DNA of 64,000 nt from contig NZ_CP032317.1 in the NCBI RefSeq assembly GCF_003574965.1, positions 992,001 through 1,056,000 on the forward strand, read 5' to 3'. The DNA is from Hymenobacter oligotrophus (lineage in GTDB: Bacteria; Bacteroidota; Bacteroidia; Cytophagales; Hymenobacteraceae). Of this stretch, positions 56,549 through 64,000 are shown piece after piece. The notes under the pieces are model-generated. The model was not told the origin of the DNA, searched no databases, and saw only the letters and a program-made list of their open reading frames with translations. How positions within the stretch are numbered: position 1 is the first letter of the stretch; the number at the start of each line of letters is the position of its first letter. Both the position numbers and the translations under genes were made by a program.

Positions 56549-57652
56549 CTACAGAACGCCTTTGGTGCTAGGTATTTCCATCTTAGCAGCATCACGCTGC
56601 AGTGCAGCTTTCGTTGCTTTGGCTACTGCCTTAAAGATGGCCTCAATCTTATGGTGCTCGTTGTCGCCCTCGCACTTTATATTGAGGTTGCAGCGGGCTG
56701 CGTCGGAGAAGCTTTTAAAGAAATGGTAAAACATTTCGGTAGGCATGTCTCCTACTTTTTCGCGCTTGAACGTGGCATCCCACACCAGCCATGGGCGGCC
56801 CGAAAAATCGATAGCCGCTTGCGCCAACGAGTCATCCATGGGTAGCAAGAAGCCGTACCGAGCTACTCCACGCTTGTCGCCGATGGCTTGGTTGAACGCT
56901 TCGCCGATGGCAATGGCAGTGTCTTCAATCGTGTGGTGTTCGTCGATGTGCAAGTCGCCTTGTACCTCTACCAGCATATCGACGCCGCTGTGCTTGGCCA
57001 GCTGATCAATCATGTGGTCAAAAAATCCGAGGCCCGTTTTTATGCTGTGCTTCCCGCTGCCGTCGAGGTTCAGCTCCACCCGAATTTTCGTTTCGTTCGT
57101 GTCGCGTTGTACCACGGCCTTGCGAGCGGGCAAACGCAGAAACTGGTATATCGCATCCCAGCTAGTTGTCGTCAGTGCCGCGCGGTCGTCGCGGAGTTCG
57201 TCGCTGATCAGGATGGATTGGCAACCTAGGTTCTCGGCTAGCTGCACGTCGGTAATCCGGTCGCCGAGCACGTAGGAGTTCGGCAGGTCGTAACCGTTGG
57301 CCGCATCGAGGTACTCCGTAAGCATGCCAATGCCGGGCTTGCGCGTCGGCAGGTTTTCGTGCGCGAAGCTGCGGTCGATGTGGCTACGCACAAACTCCAC
57401 CCCTTCGCCGCGCAAAATGTCGAGCATCAGGTTTTGGCAAGGCCAGAAGGTGTCCTCCGGGAACGACGCCGTGCCCAGGCCATCTTGGTTTGTTACGAGC
57501 ACCAACTCGTAGTCAAGCTCGCGAGCGATGCGCGCCAGGTTGCTGATGGCCCCCGGCAAAAACTGAAACTTATCGAAACTATCGACCTGCTGGTTGGGCT
57601 GCGGCTCTACCAAAATGGTACCGTCGCGGTCGATGAAAAGCACTTTTTTCAT
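56549..57652 (-). CDS. hisB: Bifunctional histidinol-phosphatase/imidazoleglycerol-phosphate dehydratase
   Basis: A 367-residue fusion. The N-terminal HAD phosphatase is seen in [14 protein letters not shown] (nucleophile Asp8 and Asp10) and [11 protein letters not shown]. The C-terminal dehydratase shows [49 protein letters not shown] and [14 protein letters not shown], with its paired metal-binding His motifs. The protein therefore carries steps 6 and 8 of the pathway. The ATG at 57652 is preferred; the upstream frame extension is unlike the family. Confidence 0.97.
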   Translation of the reverse strand: MKKVLFIDRDGTILVEPQPNQQVDSFDKFQFLPGAISNLARIARELDYELVLVTNQDGLGTASFPEDTFWPCQNLMLDILRGEGVEFVRSHIDRSFAHENLPTRKPGIGMLTEYLDAANGYDLPNSYVLGDRITDVQLAENLGCQSILISDELRDDRAALTTTSWDAIYQFLRLPARKAVVQRDTNETKIRVELNLDGSGKHSIKTGLGFFDHMIDQLAKHSGVDMLVEVQGDLHIDEHHTIEDTAIAIGEAFNQAIGDKRGVARYGFLLPMDDSLAQAAIDFSGRPWLVWDATFKREKVGDMPTEMFYHFFKSFSDAARCNLNIKCEGDNEHHKIEAIFKAVAKATKAALQRDAAKMEIPSTKGVL

Positions 57653-57699
57653 GTGAAAGTCGCAAGACCTAGGGCCTCGCGTTGGGAAGTAGTTGAACA

Positions 57700-57736
57700 A
57701 ACAAAGCCGCCCCGCTGCCAATGAGAGGGGCGGCTT
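57700..57736 (-). terminator. Internal terminator-like hairpin between hisC and hisB
   Basis: AAGCCGCCCC (57704-57713) and GGGGCGGCTT (57727-57736) are exact complements. Read on the minus strand the stem is followed by TGTTTGTT, just after the hisC stop codon. It may lower expression of the genes downstream of hisC or protect the upstream mRNA. Confidence 0.55.
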
Positions 57737-57743
57737 ATCTTAC

Positions 57744-58790
57744 CTAGGCAAACTGCTGCAGGGCTTCGAGCAGTTGCTCATTCTCGGCGGGCGTGCCCAC
57801 CGTCAGGCGCAGGCAACCCGCGCAGCCTGGCTGGGTAGTGCGGTTGCGCACCACGATGCCTTTGCCGAGCAGGTACTCATACACGGCAGTGGCATCGGGC
57901 CGGAAGCGGACGAGCAAGAAGTTGGCATCGGATGGAAACACTTCTTCCACAATGCCTACTGCAGGCAGCTGCTGCTGCAACCACGCGCGGCCGGTCAGGA
58001 GTTCTTGCCGCATTTGCTCAAAGCGGGCCGCGTCGCGCAGGCCAGCAAACGCATGCTGTTGCGTAGCCTCCGAGATATTGTAAGGAGGCTTGATCTTGTT
58101 GAGGTAGCCAATCAGCTCGGCCGATGCGAAAGCCATACCCAGGCGCAGGCCAGCCATGCCCCAGGCCTTCGAAAACGTCTGCAGCACCACCAGGTTGGCA
58201 AACTCGTCGAGGCGAGTGGTCCAGCTCGGAGCGTCGGCAAAATCTACGTAAGCCTCGTCAACCACAACAATACCACGGAAGCCGCGCAGGATTTGCTCGA
58301 TGGCATCCTGGTGCAGCAGGTTGCCGGTGGGGTTGTTGGGCGAGCACAGAAAAACAACTTTCGCATCCGAGGCCAACACCTTATTAATAACCTCGGCCGA
58401 AAGCTGAAAATCGCCCGTGAGCGGGATACGCTCAATGGCCACGTCGTTGAGGTTTGCGGCCACCTCGTACATGCCGTAGGTGGGCGGCAGAATGGCAATG
58501 CTATCCTGGCCGGGCACGCAAGTAAGGCGCAGCAGCAAGTCGATGGCTTCGTCGGAGCCGTTGCCCAGGAAGATTTGCTCCGGACGGACGTGCTTGAGCT
58601 TGGCTACTTCGGCTTTCACGGCGCGCTGCAGCGGATCGGGGTACCGGTTGAACGCCTGCGGCCCCACCGAGCCCAGGCTGTTTTCGTTGGCATCCAGCAT
58701 TACCTGCGCCGTGCCCTGAAATTCGTCGCGGGCCGAAGCGTAGGGTTTCATGGCCCGGATGTTGGGCCGTATGAGTGAGTCGAGGTTCAT
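57744..58790 (-). CDS. hisC: Histidinol-phosphate aminotransferase
   Basis: A 348-residue PLP enzyme of fold type I that converts imidazole acetol phosphate to histidinol phosphate. LIRPNIRAMKPYASARDEF is the family N-terminus, LDANENSLG and NRYPDPLQ follow, LGNGSDEAIDLLLR binds the cofactor phosphate, and VLQTFSKAWGMAGLRLGMAFA carries the PLP lysine. The frame extends 17 codons upstream into a repeat element, so the ATG at 58790 is preferred. Confidence 0.96.
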   Translation of the reverse strand: MNLDSLIRPNIRAMKPYASARDEFQGTAQVMLDANENSLGSVGPQAFNRYPDPLQRAVKAEVAKLKHVRPEQIFLGNGSDEAIDLLLRLTCVPGQDSIAILPPTYGMYEVAANLNDVAIERIPLTGDFQLSAEVINKVLASDAKVVFLCSPNNPTGNLLHQDAIEQILRGFRGIVVVDEAYVDFADAPSWTTRLDEFANLVVLQTFSKAWGMAGLRLGMAFASAELIGYLNKIKPPYNISEATQQHAFAGLRDAARFEQMRQELLTGRAWLQQQLPAVGIVEEVFPSDANFLLVRFRPDATAVYEYLLGKGIVVRNRTTQPGCAGCLRLTVGTPAENEQLLEALQQFA

Positions 58791-58792
58791 TA

Positions 58793-58910
58793 GAGAAGGA
58801 CGAATGAAGAAGGAGGAATGAAGAATTACTTCAATAAGCATGAATCAGGCGGCAACGAACAACCCATGTGGCCGCCCGCTTCCTTATTCATTCCTCATTC
58901 TTCCTTCAGC
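58793..58910. repeat. Imperfect inverted repeat between hisD and hisC
   Basis: Units such as GAAGGACGAATGAAGAAGGA (from about 58794) recur as complements in the stretch ATTCATTCCTCATTCTTCCT (about 58886-58905). The far arm overlaps the last codons of hisD, so the C-terminal LKEE of HisD is encoded by the repeat. Confidence 0.65.
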
Positions 58911-60187
58911 GAAGCCAAGCGCAGCGTTACTGCTCGGGCGTGGGCGCGCAAGCCTTCGGCCTCGGCCATGGCTTCGACAACGGGGCCTAGGGCCCGTAGA
59001 CCGGCTGGCGTGATGCGCTGGAAGGTTATTTTCTTCACGAACGAGTCGAGCGATACGCCGCTGTAGTTGCGGGCGTAGCCGTTGGTGGGCAGCGTGTGGT
59101 TGGTACCCGAGGCATAGTCGCCAGCCGCCTCGGGCGTGAGGTGACCTAGGAACACCGAGCCAGCGCTGGTTACGCCCGCGGCCATGGCCTCGGCGTTTTC
59201 AACGGCCAGAATCAAGTGCTCGGGCGCGTACTGGTTCGAGAACAGCAGCATTTCCTCGGAGGTGCGCAGCAAAATGGCGCGGCTTTCGCGCAAGGCCAAT
59301 GCCGCTACTTCGTGCCGGGGCAACTCGGCCAACTGGCGTTGTACCTCGGCCGTTACTTGCTCGAGCACGCGCGGCGAGTTGGACAGCAACACCACTTGCG
59401 AATCGGGCCCGTGCTCGGCCTGGCTCAGCAAATCGGCCGCCACGAACACGGGATTCGCGGTTTCGTCGGCAATTACCAGCACCTCCGAGGGCCCAGCGGG
59501 CATGTCGATGGCCACGCCGCGCTGCGCGGCGAGCTGTTTGGCGGCCGTTACGTAGCGGTTGCCCGGGCCGAAAATCTTATCGACGGCCGGTACGCTGGTG
59601 GTGCCGCCCGTGAGTGCGGCTACGGCTTGGGCGCCCCCGGCTTTAACGATGGTATCGATGCCGAGCAGCTCAGCCGTGAACAAGATGACGGGGTTAACGG
59701 AGCCGTCTTTGCCGGGGGGCGTGCACAACACAATTTCGGGGCATCCGGCCAGGCGCGCGGGCACGCCCAGCATCAGCAAGGTGCTGAACAAGGGCGCCGT
59801 GCCGCCGGGTATGTACAAGCCCACCCGCTGCACCGGCACCGAGCGGCGCCAGCACTCCACGCCGGGCATGGTTTCGAGGCGCAGCTCGCCCTCGCGCTGG
59901 GCCGCGTGAAAACGTTCGATATTCTGGTAGGCCTGCCGAATGGCGGCTTGCAAGTCGGCGGGTACTTGGGCAATGGCCGCGCGCACCTCGCCGGGCGAAA
60001 CGCGCAGGCTACCTAGGGTTGCTCCGTCGAGCACGGCGGCGTAGTGCAGCAACGCCTCGTCGCCGCGTTGGCGCACGTCGTCGAAAATTTCACGCACCCG
60101 CTGCTCCACCTGCTTCGCTTCGCCTTGGGCCGGGCGCTGCTGCAAAGCAGCCCACTCAGCCGGCGAAGGATATTGAATGATTTGCAT
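58895..60187 (-). CDS. hisD: Histidinol dehydrogenase
   Basis: A 430-residue zinc enzyme for the last two steps, oxidising histidinol to histidine. VQRVGLYIPGGTAPLFSTLLML, PEIVLCTPPGKDGSVNPVILF, DKIFGPGNRYVTAAKQL, DMPAGPSEVLVIAD and the zinc-binding QAEHGPDSQVVLLS are family hallmarks; HTLPTNGYARNYSGVSLDSFVKK completes the C-terminal signature. It lies second in the operon, after a 96-base gap holding an inverted-repeat element. Confidence 0.97.
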   Translation of the reverse strand: MQIIQYPSPAEWAALQQRPAQGEAKQVEQRVREIFDDVRQRGDEALLHYAAVLDGATLGSLRVSPGEVRAAIAQVPADLQAAIRQAYQNIERFHAAQREGELRLETMPGVECWRRSVPVQRVGLYIPGGTAPLFSTLLMLGVPARLAGCPEIVLCTPPGKDGSVNPVILFTAELLGIDTIVKAGGAQAVAALTGGTTSVPAVDKIFGPGNRYVTAAKQLAAQRGVAIDMPAGPSEVLVIADETANPVFVAADLLSQAEHGPDSQVVLLSNSPRVLEQVTAEVQRQLAELPRHEVAALALRESRAILLRTSEEMLLFSNQYAPEHLILAVENAEAMAAGVTSAGSVFLGHLTPEAAGDYASGTNHTLPTNGYARNYSGVSLDSFVKKITFQRITPAGLRALGPVVEAMAEAEGLRAHARAVTLRLASLKEE

Positions 60188-60193
60188 GTGTTA

Positions 60194-60280
60194 AGTTTTA
60201 GGTATTAGGGCCTGGGGCTTAGGTTGTGGGTTATAAGCGGTTTCGTCTCCGAGCCCTAAAACCTGACACCTAAGCCCTAT
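60194..60280. repeat. Imperfect inverted repeat between hisG and hisD
   Basis: Blocks such as GGGGCTTAGGTTGTGGGTTA (about 60214-60233) have complements in CCTAAAACCTGACACCTAAG (about 60255-60274), giving a long imperfect hairpin filling the gap. The unit resembles GGGCTTAGGT and differs from those in the other his gaps. Confidence 0.65.
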
Positions 60281-60283
60281 AAC

Positions 60284-61135
60284 CTAACTAATCATCTTCT
60301 CGATGGGCAGCACCAGAATGCCTTCGGCACCCACGGCTTTCAGCTGATCCGTAACATGCCAGAAGTCGTCCTCATTTACCACCGATTGCACCGAAACCCA
60401 GCCTTGCTCAGCCAGTGGCGTAACCGTGGGCGACTTGATGCCGGGCAGCAGCGCCTTCACGGCATCGAGCGACGCTACGGGGGCGTTTAGCACAATGTAC
60501 TTGTTGCGGCGCGCGCGGCGCACGGCCTGCATCCGAAACTGCAGCTGTTCCAGCAGGGCTTGTTTTTCGGCCGACAATGCGCGGTTGGCAATCAATACGG
60601 CCTCGGAGCGGAACACCGTTTCTACTTCGCGCAAGCCGTTGCCCAACAGCGTGGAGCCCGACGATACAATGTCGCAGATGGCATCGGCCAGGCCAATGCT
60701 CGGCGCAATTTCCACGGAGCCGCTGATGGTGTGCAGGTTGGCCTGCACGCCGTGGCCGGCGAGGTAAGTACCTAGGATTTGCGGGTACGAGGTGGCAATG
60801 TTCTTGCCCTGCAGGTCGGCTACTGAGGCGTAGGCCTCGCCGCGCGGCACCGCCAACGACAAGCGGCACTTGCTGAAACCTAGGGGTTCCACTTCCAGCT
60901 CGGGCAGGCCGGCTTCTACCAGCACGTTCTGGCCTACCACGCCTAGGTCGGCCACGCCATCCTGCACGTAGCCAGGAATGTCGTCGTCGCGCAGGTATAA
61001 AATTTCGAGGGGAAAATTGGTGGCTTCGGTTTTGAGCTTGTACGAGCTGCTAACGAAGCTAATGCCACACTCGCGAATCAACGACAAAGAGTCTTCGCTG
61101 AGGCGGCCCGATTTCTGGATTGCCAGACGGATCAT
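60284..61135 (-). CDS. hisG: ATP phosphoribosyltransferase, long form
   Basis: A 283-residue enzyme catalysing the first and committed step, joining ATP and PRPP. IRLAIQKSGRLSEDSLSLI is the N-terminus, DLGVVGQNVLVEAG and LGFSKCRLSLAVP lie in the first lobes, and GSVEIAPSIGLADAICDIVSSGSTL binds the PRPP phosphates. The C-terminal ACT-like domain (KSPTVTPLAEQGWVSVQSVVNEDDFWHVTDQLKAVGAEGILVLPIEKM) identifies the long, histidine-inhibited form, so no HisZ is needed. It is the first structural gene, about 180 bases after a His-rich leader peptide. Confidence 0.96.
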   Translation of the reverse strand: MIRLAIQKSGRLSEDSLSLIRECGISFVSSSYKLKTEATNFPLEILYLRDDDIPGYVQDGVADLGVVGQNVLVEAGLPELEVEPLGFSKCRLSLAVPRGEAYASVADLQGKNIATSYPQILGTYLAGHGVQANLHTISGSVEIAPSIGLADAICDIVSSGSTLLGNGLREVETVFRSEAVLIANRALSAEKQALLEQLQFRMQAVRRARRNKYIVLNAPVASLDAVKALLPGIKSPTVTPLAEQGWVSVQSVVNEDDFWHVTDQLKAVGAEGILVLPIEKMIS

Positions 61136-61318
61136 GAACAAGAAACAATAACAACGGGAAACGACGCCAGCCAGCAGCCAATGCGGCCGAAAGTGTACGC
61201 TGAACGCCAGAAAATGAAAAGGGGTGCCGGAAAGCAACAAACCCTAGGTGGGTTGTGCACTGACCAAACCGGCTGGGGCGACGTAGGTTCGGACCGTAGC
61301 CGAACGCTTATACGTAAG

Positions 61319-61432
61319 TTATTCCTCTCCCGTGGAGGAATGGTGGTGATGATGGCCAGCATGCCCGTGTGCGGCAGCCCAACGCGGGGCAACCGGCAAC
61401 ATAGAGGGGCGCAACAAAGCAGCGAGGGGCAT
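61319..61432 (-). CDS. hisL: Histidine operon leader peptide
   Basis: A 37-codon frame starting MPLAALLRPSM (a second ATG at 61402 would give 27 residues) and ending HGHAGHHHHHSSTGEE, with seven His codons in ten positions. It lies between the his promoter and hisG, so ribosome stalling at the His codons could couple charged tRNA-His to operon expression, as in enteric his attenuation. A GC-rich hairpin region follows before hisG (near 61236-61260), but I cannot confirm an exact terminator/antiterminator pair by eye. Confidence 0.75.
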   Translation of the reverse strand: MPLAALLRPSMLPVAPRWAAAHGHAGHHHHHSSTGEE

Positions 61433-61451
61433 GCGGCAGGGATGAGTTGCG

Positions 61452-61481
61452 CAAAGGTAAACAGCGGAACGATTTTCGCAA
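61452..61481 (-). promoter_or_regulatory. his operon promoter
   Basis: On the minus strand TTGC (61481-61478), an 18-base spacer and TACCTTTG (61459-61452) give an ideal Bacteroidota promoter. The transcript would start near 61445, about 13 bases before the first leader ATG. Confidence 0.7.
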
Positions 61482-61619
61482 GTGCAGTTTTTTTGGCACC
61501 CGCCCGAATTTAACGGCCACATGATGATGTGGTTTTAAACCCTGCGGCTTTCGGCATGTCGTATCTTGGCACTAGAAATCCCGCCCCGAACGTTGCTACC
61601 CTACCACCTGCATCAGCTT

Positions 61620-62480
61620 ATGTCGCGCGTATTGTGTTTTTTTCTGGCGTTTGTGTTGTGTATATCGGTTGCCCAGGCGCAGCAGTTTACCCTGCCGCAG
61701 GCCAGCCCGCATGCTTTCGTCAGCCAAACCGTAGGCCTCACCGAAATAGCCGTCGATTACCACACCCCCGCCGTGCGCAACCGCGCCATTTGGGGGCAGC
61801 TGGTGCCCTACGACCAGGTGTGGCGCGCCGGGGCCAACGAAAACACCATCATCTCCTTTACCGATTCGGTGCGCATCGGCAACCAAACCGTGCCGGCCGG
61901 CAAGTACTCGCTGTTTGTGCTGCCCTCGGCCGAGCACGACTGGCAGTTTATCCTGAACAAGGTAACCACCCACTGGGGCGCCGAGGGCTACGACGCCAAA
62001 GAAGACCAAGTGCGCGTGCCGGTAATGCCCGAGCAAAGCACCATGCACGAAACGCTGGTGTACTGGTTTTCCGACGTGCGGCCCAACTCGGCCAAGCTCA
62101 ACCTTTCGTGGGAGCAAAAAACCATTTCCGTTACCATCCGCACCAACGTGCACGCCAAGGTGCTCAACGCCATGCAGGCGGCCCTCACGGAGCGCCCCAA
62201 CGATCCGCAACTGCTGGCCCAAGCCGCCGATTACCTTATCCAGAACCGCATGGAAGCCGAACTGGCCCTGCGCTACATCAACCGCGCCATCGAGCTCAAC
62301 GACAGCTACACCAACAATTGGCTGAAGGCTCGCCTCATGGCGCAGAAAGAAGACTACCTCACGGCCGTTGAAATTGCCCGCCGCGCCATTAAAATGGGCG
62401 ACAAAGACGATGAATCGTTTAAGCACCAATTGCCCAACATGCGCCTGGCGCTAACCGAATGGCAGTCGAAAGCCTACTAG
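61620..62480 (+). CDS. DUF2911 protein with TPR tail
   Basis: A 286-residue exported protein. The signal peptide (MSRVLCFFLAFVLCISVAQAQ) is followed by a DUF2911 domain (FVSQTVGLTEIAVDYHTPAVRNRAIWGQLVPYDQVWRAGANENTIISF) spanning about residues 30-165, then a helical C-terminal part with TPR-like pairs (AELALRYINRAIELNDSYTNNWLKARLMAQKEDYLTAVEIARRAIKM). DUF2911 has no established function and is widespread in Bacteroidota. It is divergent from the his operon and ends at a good terminator. The start at 61620 is the first ATG giving the signal peptide. Confidence 0.87.
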   Translation: MSRVLCFFLAFVLCISVAQAQQFTLPQASPHAFVSQTVGLTEIAVDYHTPAVRNRAIWGQLVPYDQVWRAGANENTIISFTDSVRIGNQTVPAGKYSLFVLPSAEHDWQFILNKVTTHWGAEGYDAKEDQVRVPVMPEQSTMHETLVYWFSDVRPNSAKLNLSWEQKTISVTIRTNVHAKVLNAMQAALTERPNDPQLLAQAADYLIQNRMEAELALRYINRAIELNDSYTNNWLKARLMAQKEDYLTAVEIARRAIKMGDKDDESFKHQLPNMRLALTEWQSKAY

Positions 62481-62500
62481 CACCCAAGGTGTTCCGCACG

Positions 62501-62528
62501 AAAAAGGCCGCAGCAGCGGCCTTTTTTG
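62501..62528 (+). terminator. Terminator after the DUF2911 gene
   Basis: AAAAAGGCCGC (62501-62511) pairs with GCGGCCTTTTTT (62516-62527). Confidence 0.85.
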
Positions 62529-62590
62529 TGGGTACCGGCCGCGGCCTTTGGGTTAAGTAGTCAGTCGAAAACAACTTTTTGCATTTGGGC

Positions 62591-62694
62591 GTCATGCTGA
62601 GCAAAGCCGAAGCATCTCTGCCGCTTCGTCCGATAGCATTTCAACGAAGCGGCAGAGATGCTTCGGCTTCGCGGACGCCAGATGGGCATGACGT
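62591..62694. repeat. REP-like palindromic repeat
   Basis: GTCATGCTGAGCAAAGCCGA with AAGCATCTCTGCCGCTTCGT is followed after a short loop by the complement ACGAAGCGGCAGAGATGCTT, CGGCTTCG and finally GGGCATGAC. The core pairing is exact over more than 25 bases. This sequence type is a familiar intergenic repeat in Hymenobacter genomes, so other copies are expected outside the window. Confidence 0.85.
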
Positions 62695-62728
62695 ACTTTC
62701 CGGCATAAGCTTAACTTATGACGAGCAC

Positions 62729-64000
62729 TTAAAACCGAGCAATAACCCGCAGGTTGATAACGCGCTGCGACAGGTAGTTCGGCACGCCGTAAGTGGTGCC
62801 GTTCAGGTCCTGAATGTAGCTGTAGCCGGCCACGTTGTTGGCGGCCAGCACGTTCAGCACTTCCAGCCCCATCCAGATGCTTTCGGGCTCGTAGAAGCGG
62901 CGCTGCTGGTCGGTGCGCAAACTGAGCACTTTGGAAAAGCCAAGGTCGACGCGCTTGTAGCTGCGGGTAAGCTTGCTGGTGCCGCGCAGCTCGGGCAACC
63001 CGGGCGGGCTGAACGGCAAACCGGTACCAAACACCACGTTCACGTAGCCGCGCACCGAGGGGTTGTCGGGCAGGTGGTCCTGGAAAAAGATGCCCAGGTT
63101 CAGGCGCTGGTCGCTGGGCCGCCGGATGTAGCCCTTTTCCTTCTGGCCGATTACGTTACCTAGGGAGTCGTACTGCGTGATGACGTCGCCACGCAGGTTT
63201 TCGCGGGTAGTCAGCACCCCCAGGCTAAACCACGACTCGGCCCCGCGCACAAACTCGCCGCTGAAGCGCGCATCGAAGCCAGCCGCGTAGGCCGTAGCCA
63301 GGTTTTGGCCGAAGTAACGCAGGCGCACGTTGTCGACATCGTACGGTACGACGTCGGTGAGGTACTTGAAGTACGCTTCGGTGGTTAGCTGAAACGGCCG
63401 GCCGGCGGCTTTTAGGCGGTATTCGCTCCCTGCGATGAAATGCACGGAGCGTTGGGCCTTCAGGTCGCGGTTGAGCACGCCCACCTGGTTGCGCAACTCG
63501 CGGTAAAACGGCGGCTGGTAGTACAAGCCCGCAGCCGCTTTGTACGACAACCGCGGGTTGCGGCGGCTGATGGCCGAATACTGCACCCGGGGGCTTACCG
63601 CAAGCTGGTTGTTGACGGACCAATAATGCAGGCGCACGCCGTAGGTGAGCGTACGCAGCGAATCGAGCCGCCAGGTGTGCTGCCCGTAGCCCTGCACCCG
63701 CGCCGACTCCAGGTTCAAATCGGTGCGCAGGCGGGTAAAACGTTGCACCGGCACAAAGTCGGCCGAATCCACAAAGGTGTACTCGTCGAGGCGGTCGTCG
63801 ATGTTTTCGCGCCCGCCCTTCAGGCCGAAGCGCAGCGTGTGCCGCTCCGTGGGCTGGTACGTTGCGCGCGCCTCGAGGCTGGCAATCCAGGCGTTGAGGC
63901 GGTTGCGCGAGTGGTCGAAGCGCGAGCCGATGTCGCGTTGGCGCACGGCTTGGTTGAAGGTGCGCGAGCTAGGGTCGCGGTCGATATCGGCCAAACGGTA
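62729..64000 (-). CDS. TonB-dependent receptor, C-terminal part (partial)
   Basis: The frame is open to the window edge, so the N-terminal signal peptide, carboxypeptidase-like domain and plug are outside. The 423 residues seen are alternating amphipathic beta strands of an outer-membrane barrel (TLRFGLKGGREN, TYGVRLHYWSVNNQLAVSPRVQYS, YKAAAGLYYQPPFYRELRN) ending in LRVIARF, with the aromatic C-terminal residue of outer-membrane proteins. It resembles the TonB receptors of Bacteroidota that lack a SusD partner; the ligand is unknown. Only the 3' end of the gene is present in the window. Confidence 0.88.
   Translation of the reverse strand, partial: YRLADIDRDPSSRTFNQAVRQRDIGSRFDHSRNRLNAWIASLEARATYQPTERHTLRFGLKGGRENIDDRLDEYTFVDSADFVPVQRFTRLRTDLNLESARVQGYGQHTWRLDSLRTLTYGVRLHYWSVNNQLAVSPRVQYSAISRRNPRLSYKAAAGLYYQPPFYRELRNQVGVLNRDLKAQRSVHFIAGSEYRLKAAGRPFQLTTEAYFKYLTDVVPYDVDNVRLRYFGQNLATAYAAGFDARFSGEFVRGAESWFSLGVLTTRENLRGDVITQYDSLGNVIGQKEKGYIRRPSDQRLNLGIFFQDHLPDNPSVRGYVNVVFGTGLPFSPPGLPELRGTSKLTRSYKRVDLGFSKVLSLRTDQQRRFYEPESIWMGLEVLNVLAANNVAGYSYIQDLNGTTYGVPNYLSQRVINLRVIARF

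Overview
The window looks like chromosome from a high-GC member of the Bacteroidota, most likely Hymenobacter or a close relative in the Cytophagales. Evidence seen directly: roughly 60% GC; promoters of the Bacteroidota type (TAnnTTTG at -7, TTG-type at -33) before many genes; a secreted M4 protease ending in a type IX secretion sorting domain; SusC/TonB-type and porin-type outer-membrane proteins; and a dense scatter of the palindrome CCTAGG. The genus assignment is an inference.

Layout. 1-12.3 kb: housekeeping and metabolic genes (COG2509 flavoprotein, atypical SDR, surface lipoprotein, TPR protein, tryptophan 2,3-dioxygenase, L-serine dehydratase beta domain, a TolC/HlyD export pair, gpsA, small membrane ORFs, DUF4259). 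12.3-20.6 kb: EamA-like protein, SRPBCC membrane protein, YbjJ-like MFS transporter with a LacI-type operator, catalase behind a PerR-like palindrome, then Maf, DUF1015, PdxH and YqgE. 20.6-28.7 kb: a DUF349 coiled-coil protein and a complete 16S-23S-5S rRNA operon with three tandem promoters and no spacer tRNA. 28.7-29.6 kb: an AT-rich stretch without a gene. 29.6-42.6 kb: M4 protease, porin, tRNA-Thr, a HipA-like kinase plus DUF3037 pair, YgjP-type metallopeptidase, SDR, divergent class 1 FBPase, a low-complexity Gly/Tyr/Asn/Arg protein, an acyltransferase-fold protein, an HD phosphohydrolase and a small lipoprotein. 42.7-48.3 kb: gyrA, a TPR protein, then an AT-rich island with one unrecognised gene. 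48.4-53.5 kb: a glycan/lipid A modification cluster (ArnT-like GT39, UDP-sugar epimerase, double LAB_N membrane protein, ArnC-like GT2) and a barrel-like protein. 53.5-61.5 kb: a complete histidine operon on the minus strand (hisG-D-C-B-H-A-F-IE) headed by a promoter and a His-rich leader peptide. 61.6-64 kb: DUF2911/TPR protein, a REP-like palindrome and the 3' part of a TonB-dependent receptor.

The most unusual signals are the CCTAGG palindrome (about 90 copies by hand count, often paired into intergenic hairpins), the histidine leader peptide, different inverted-repeat elements in almost every longer gap of the his operon, the kinase/DUF3037 pair next to tRNA-Thr, and the AT-rich island gene. 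No CRISPR array, insertion sequence or prophage was found.
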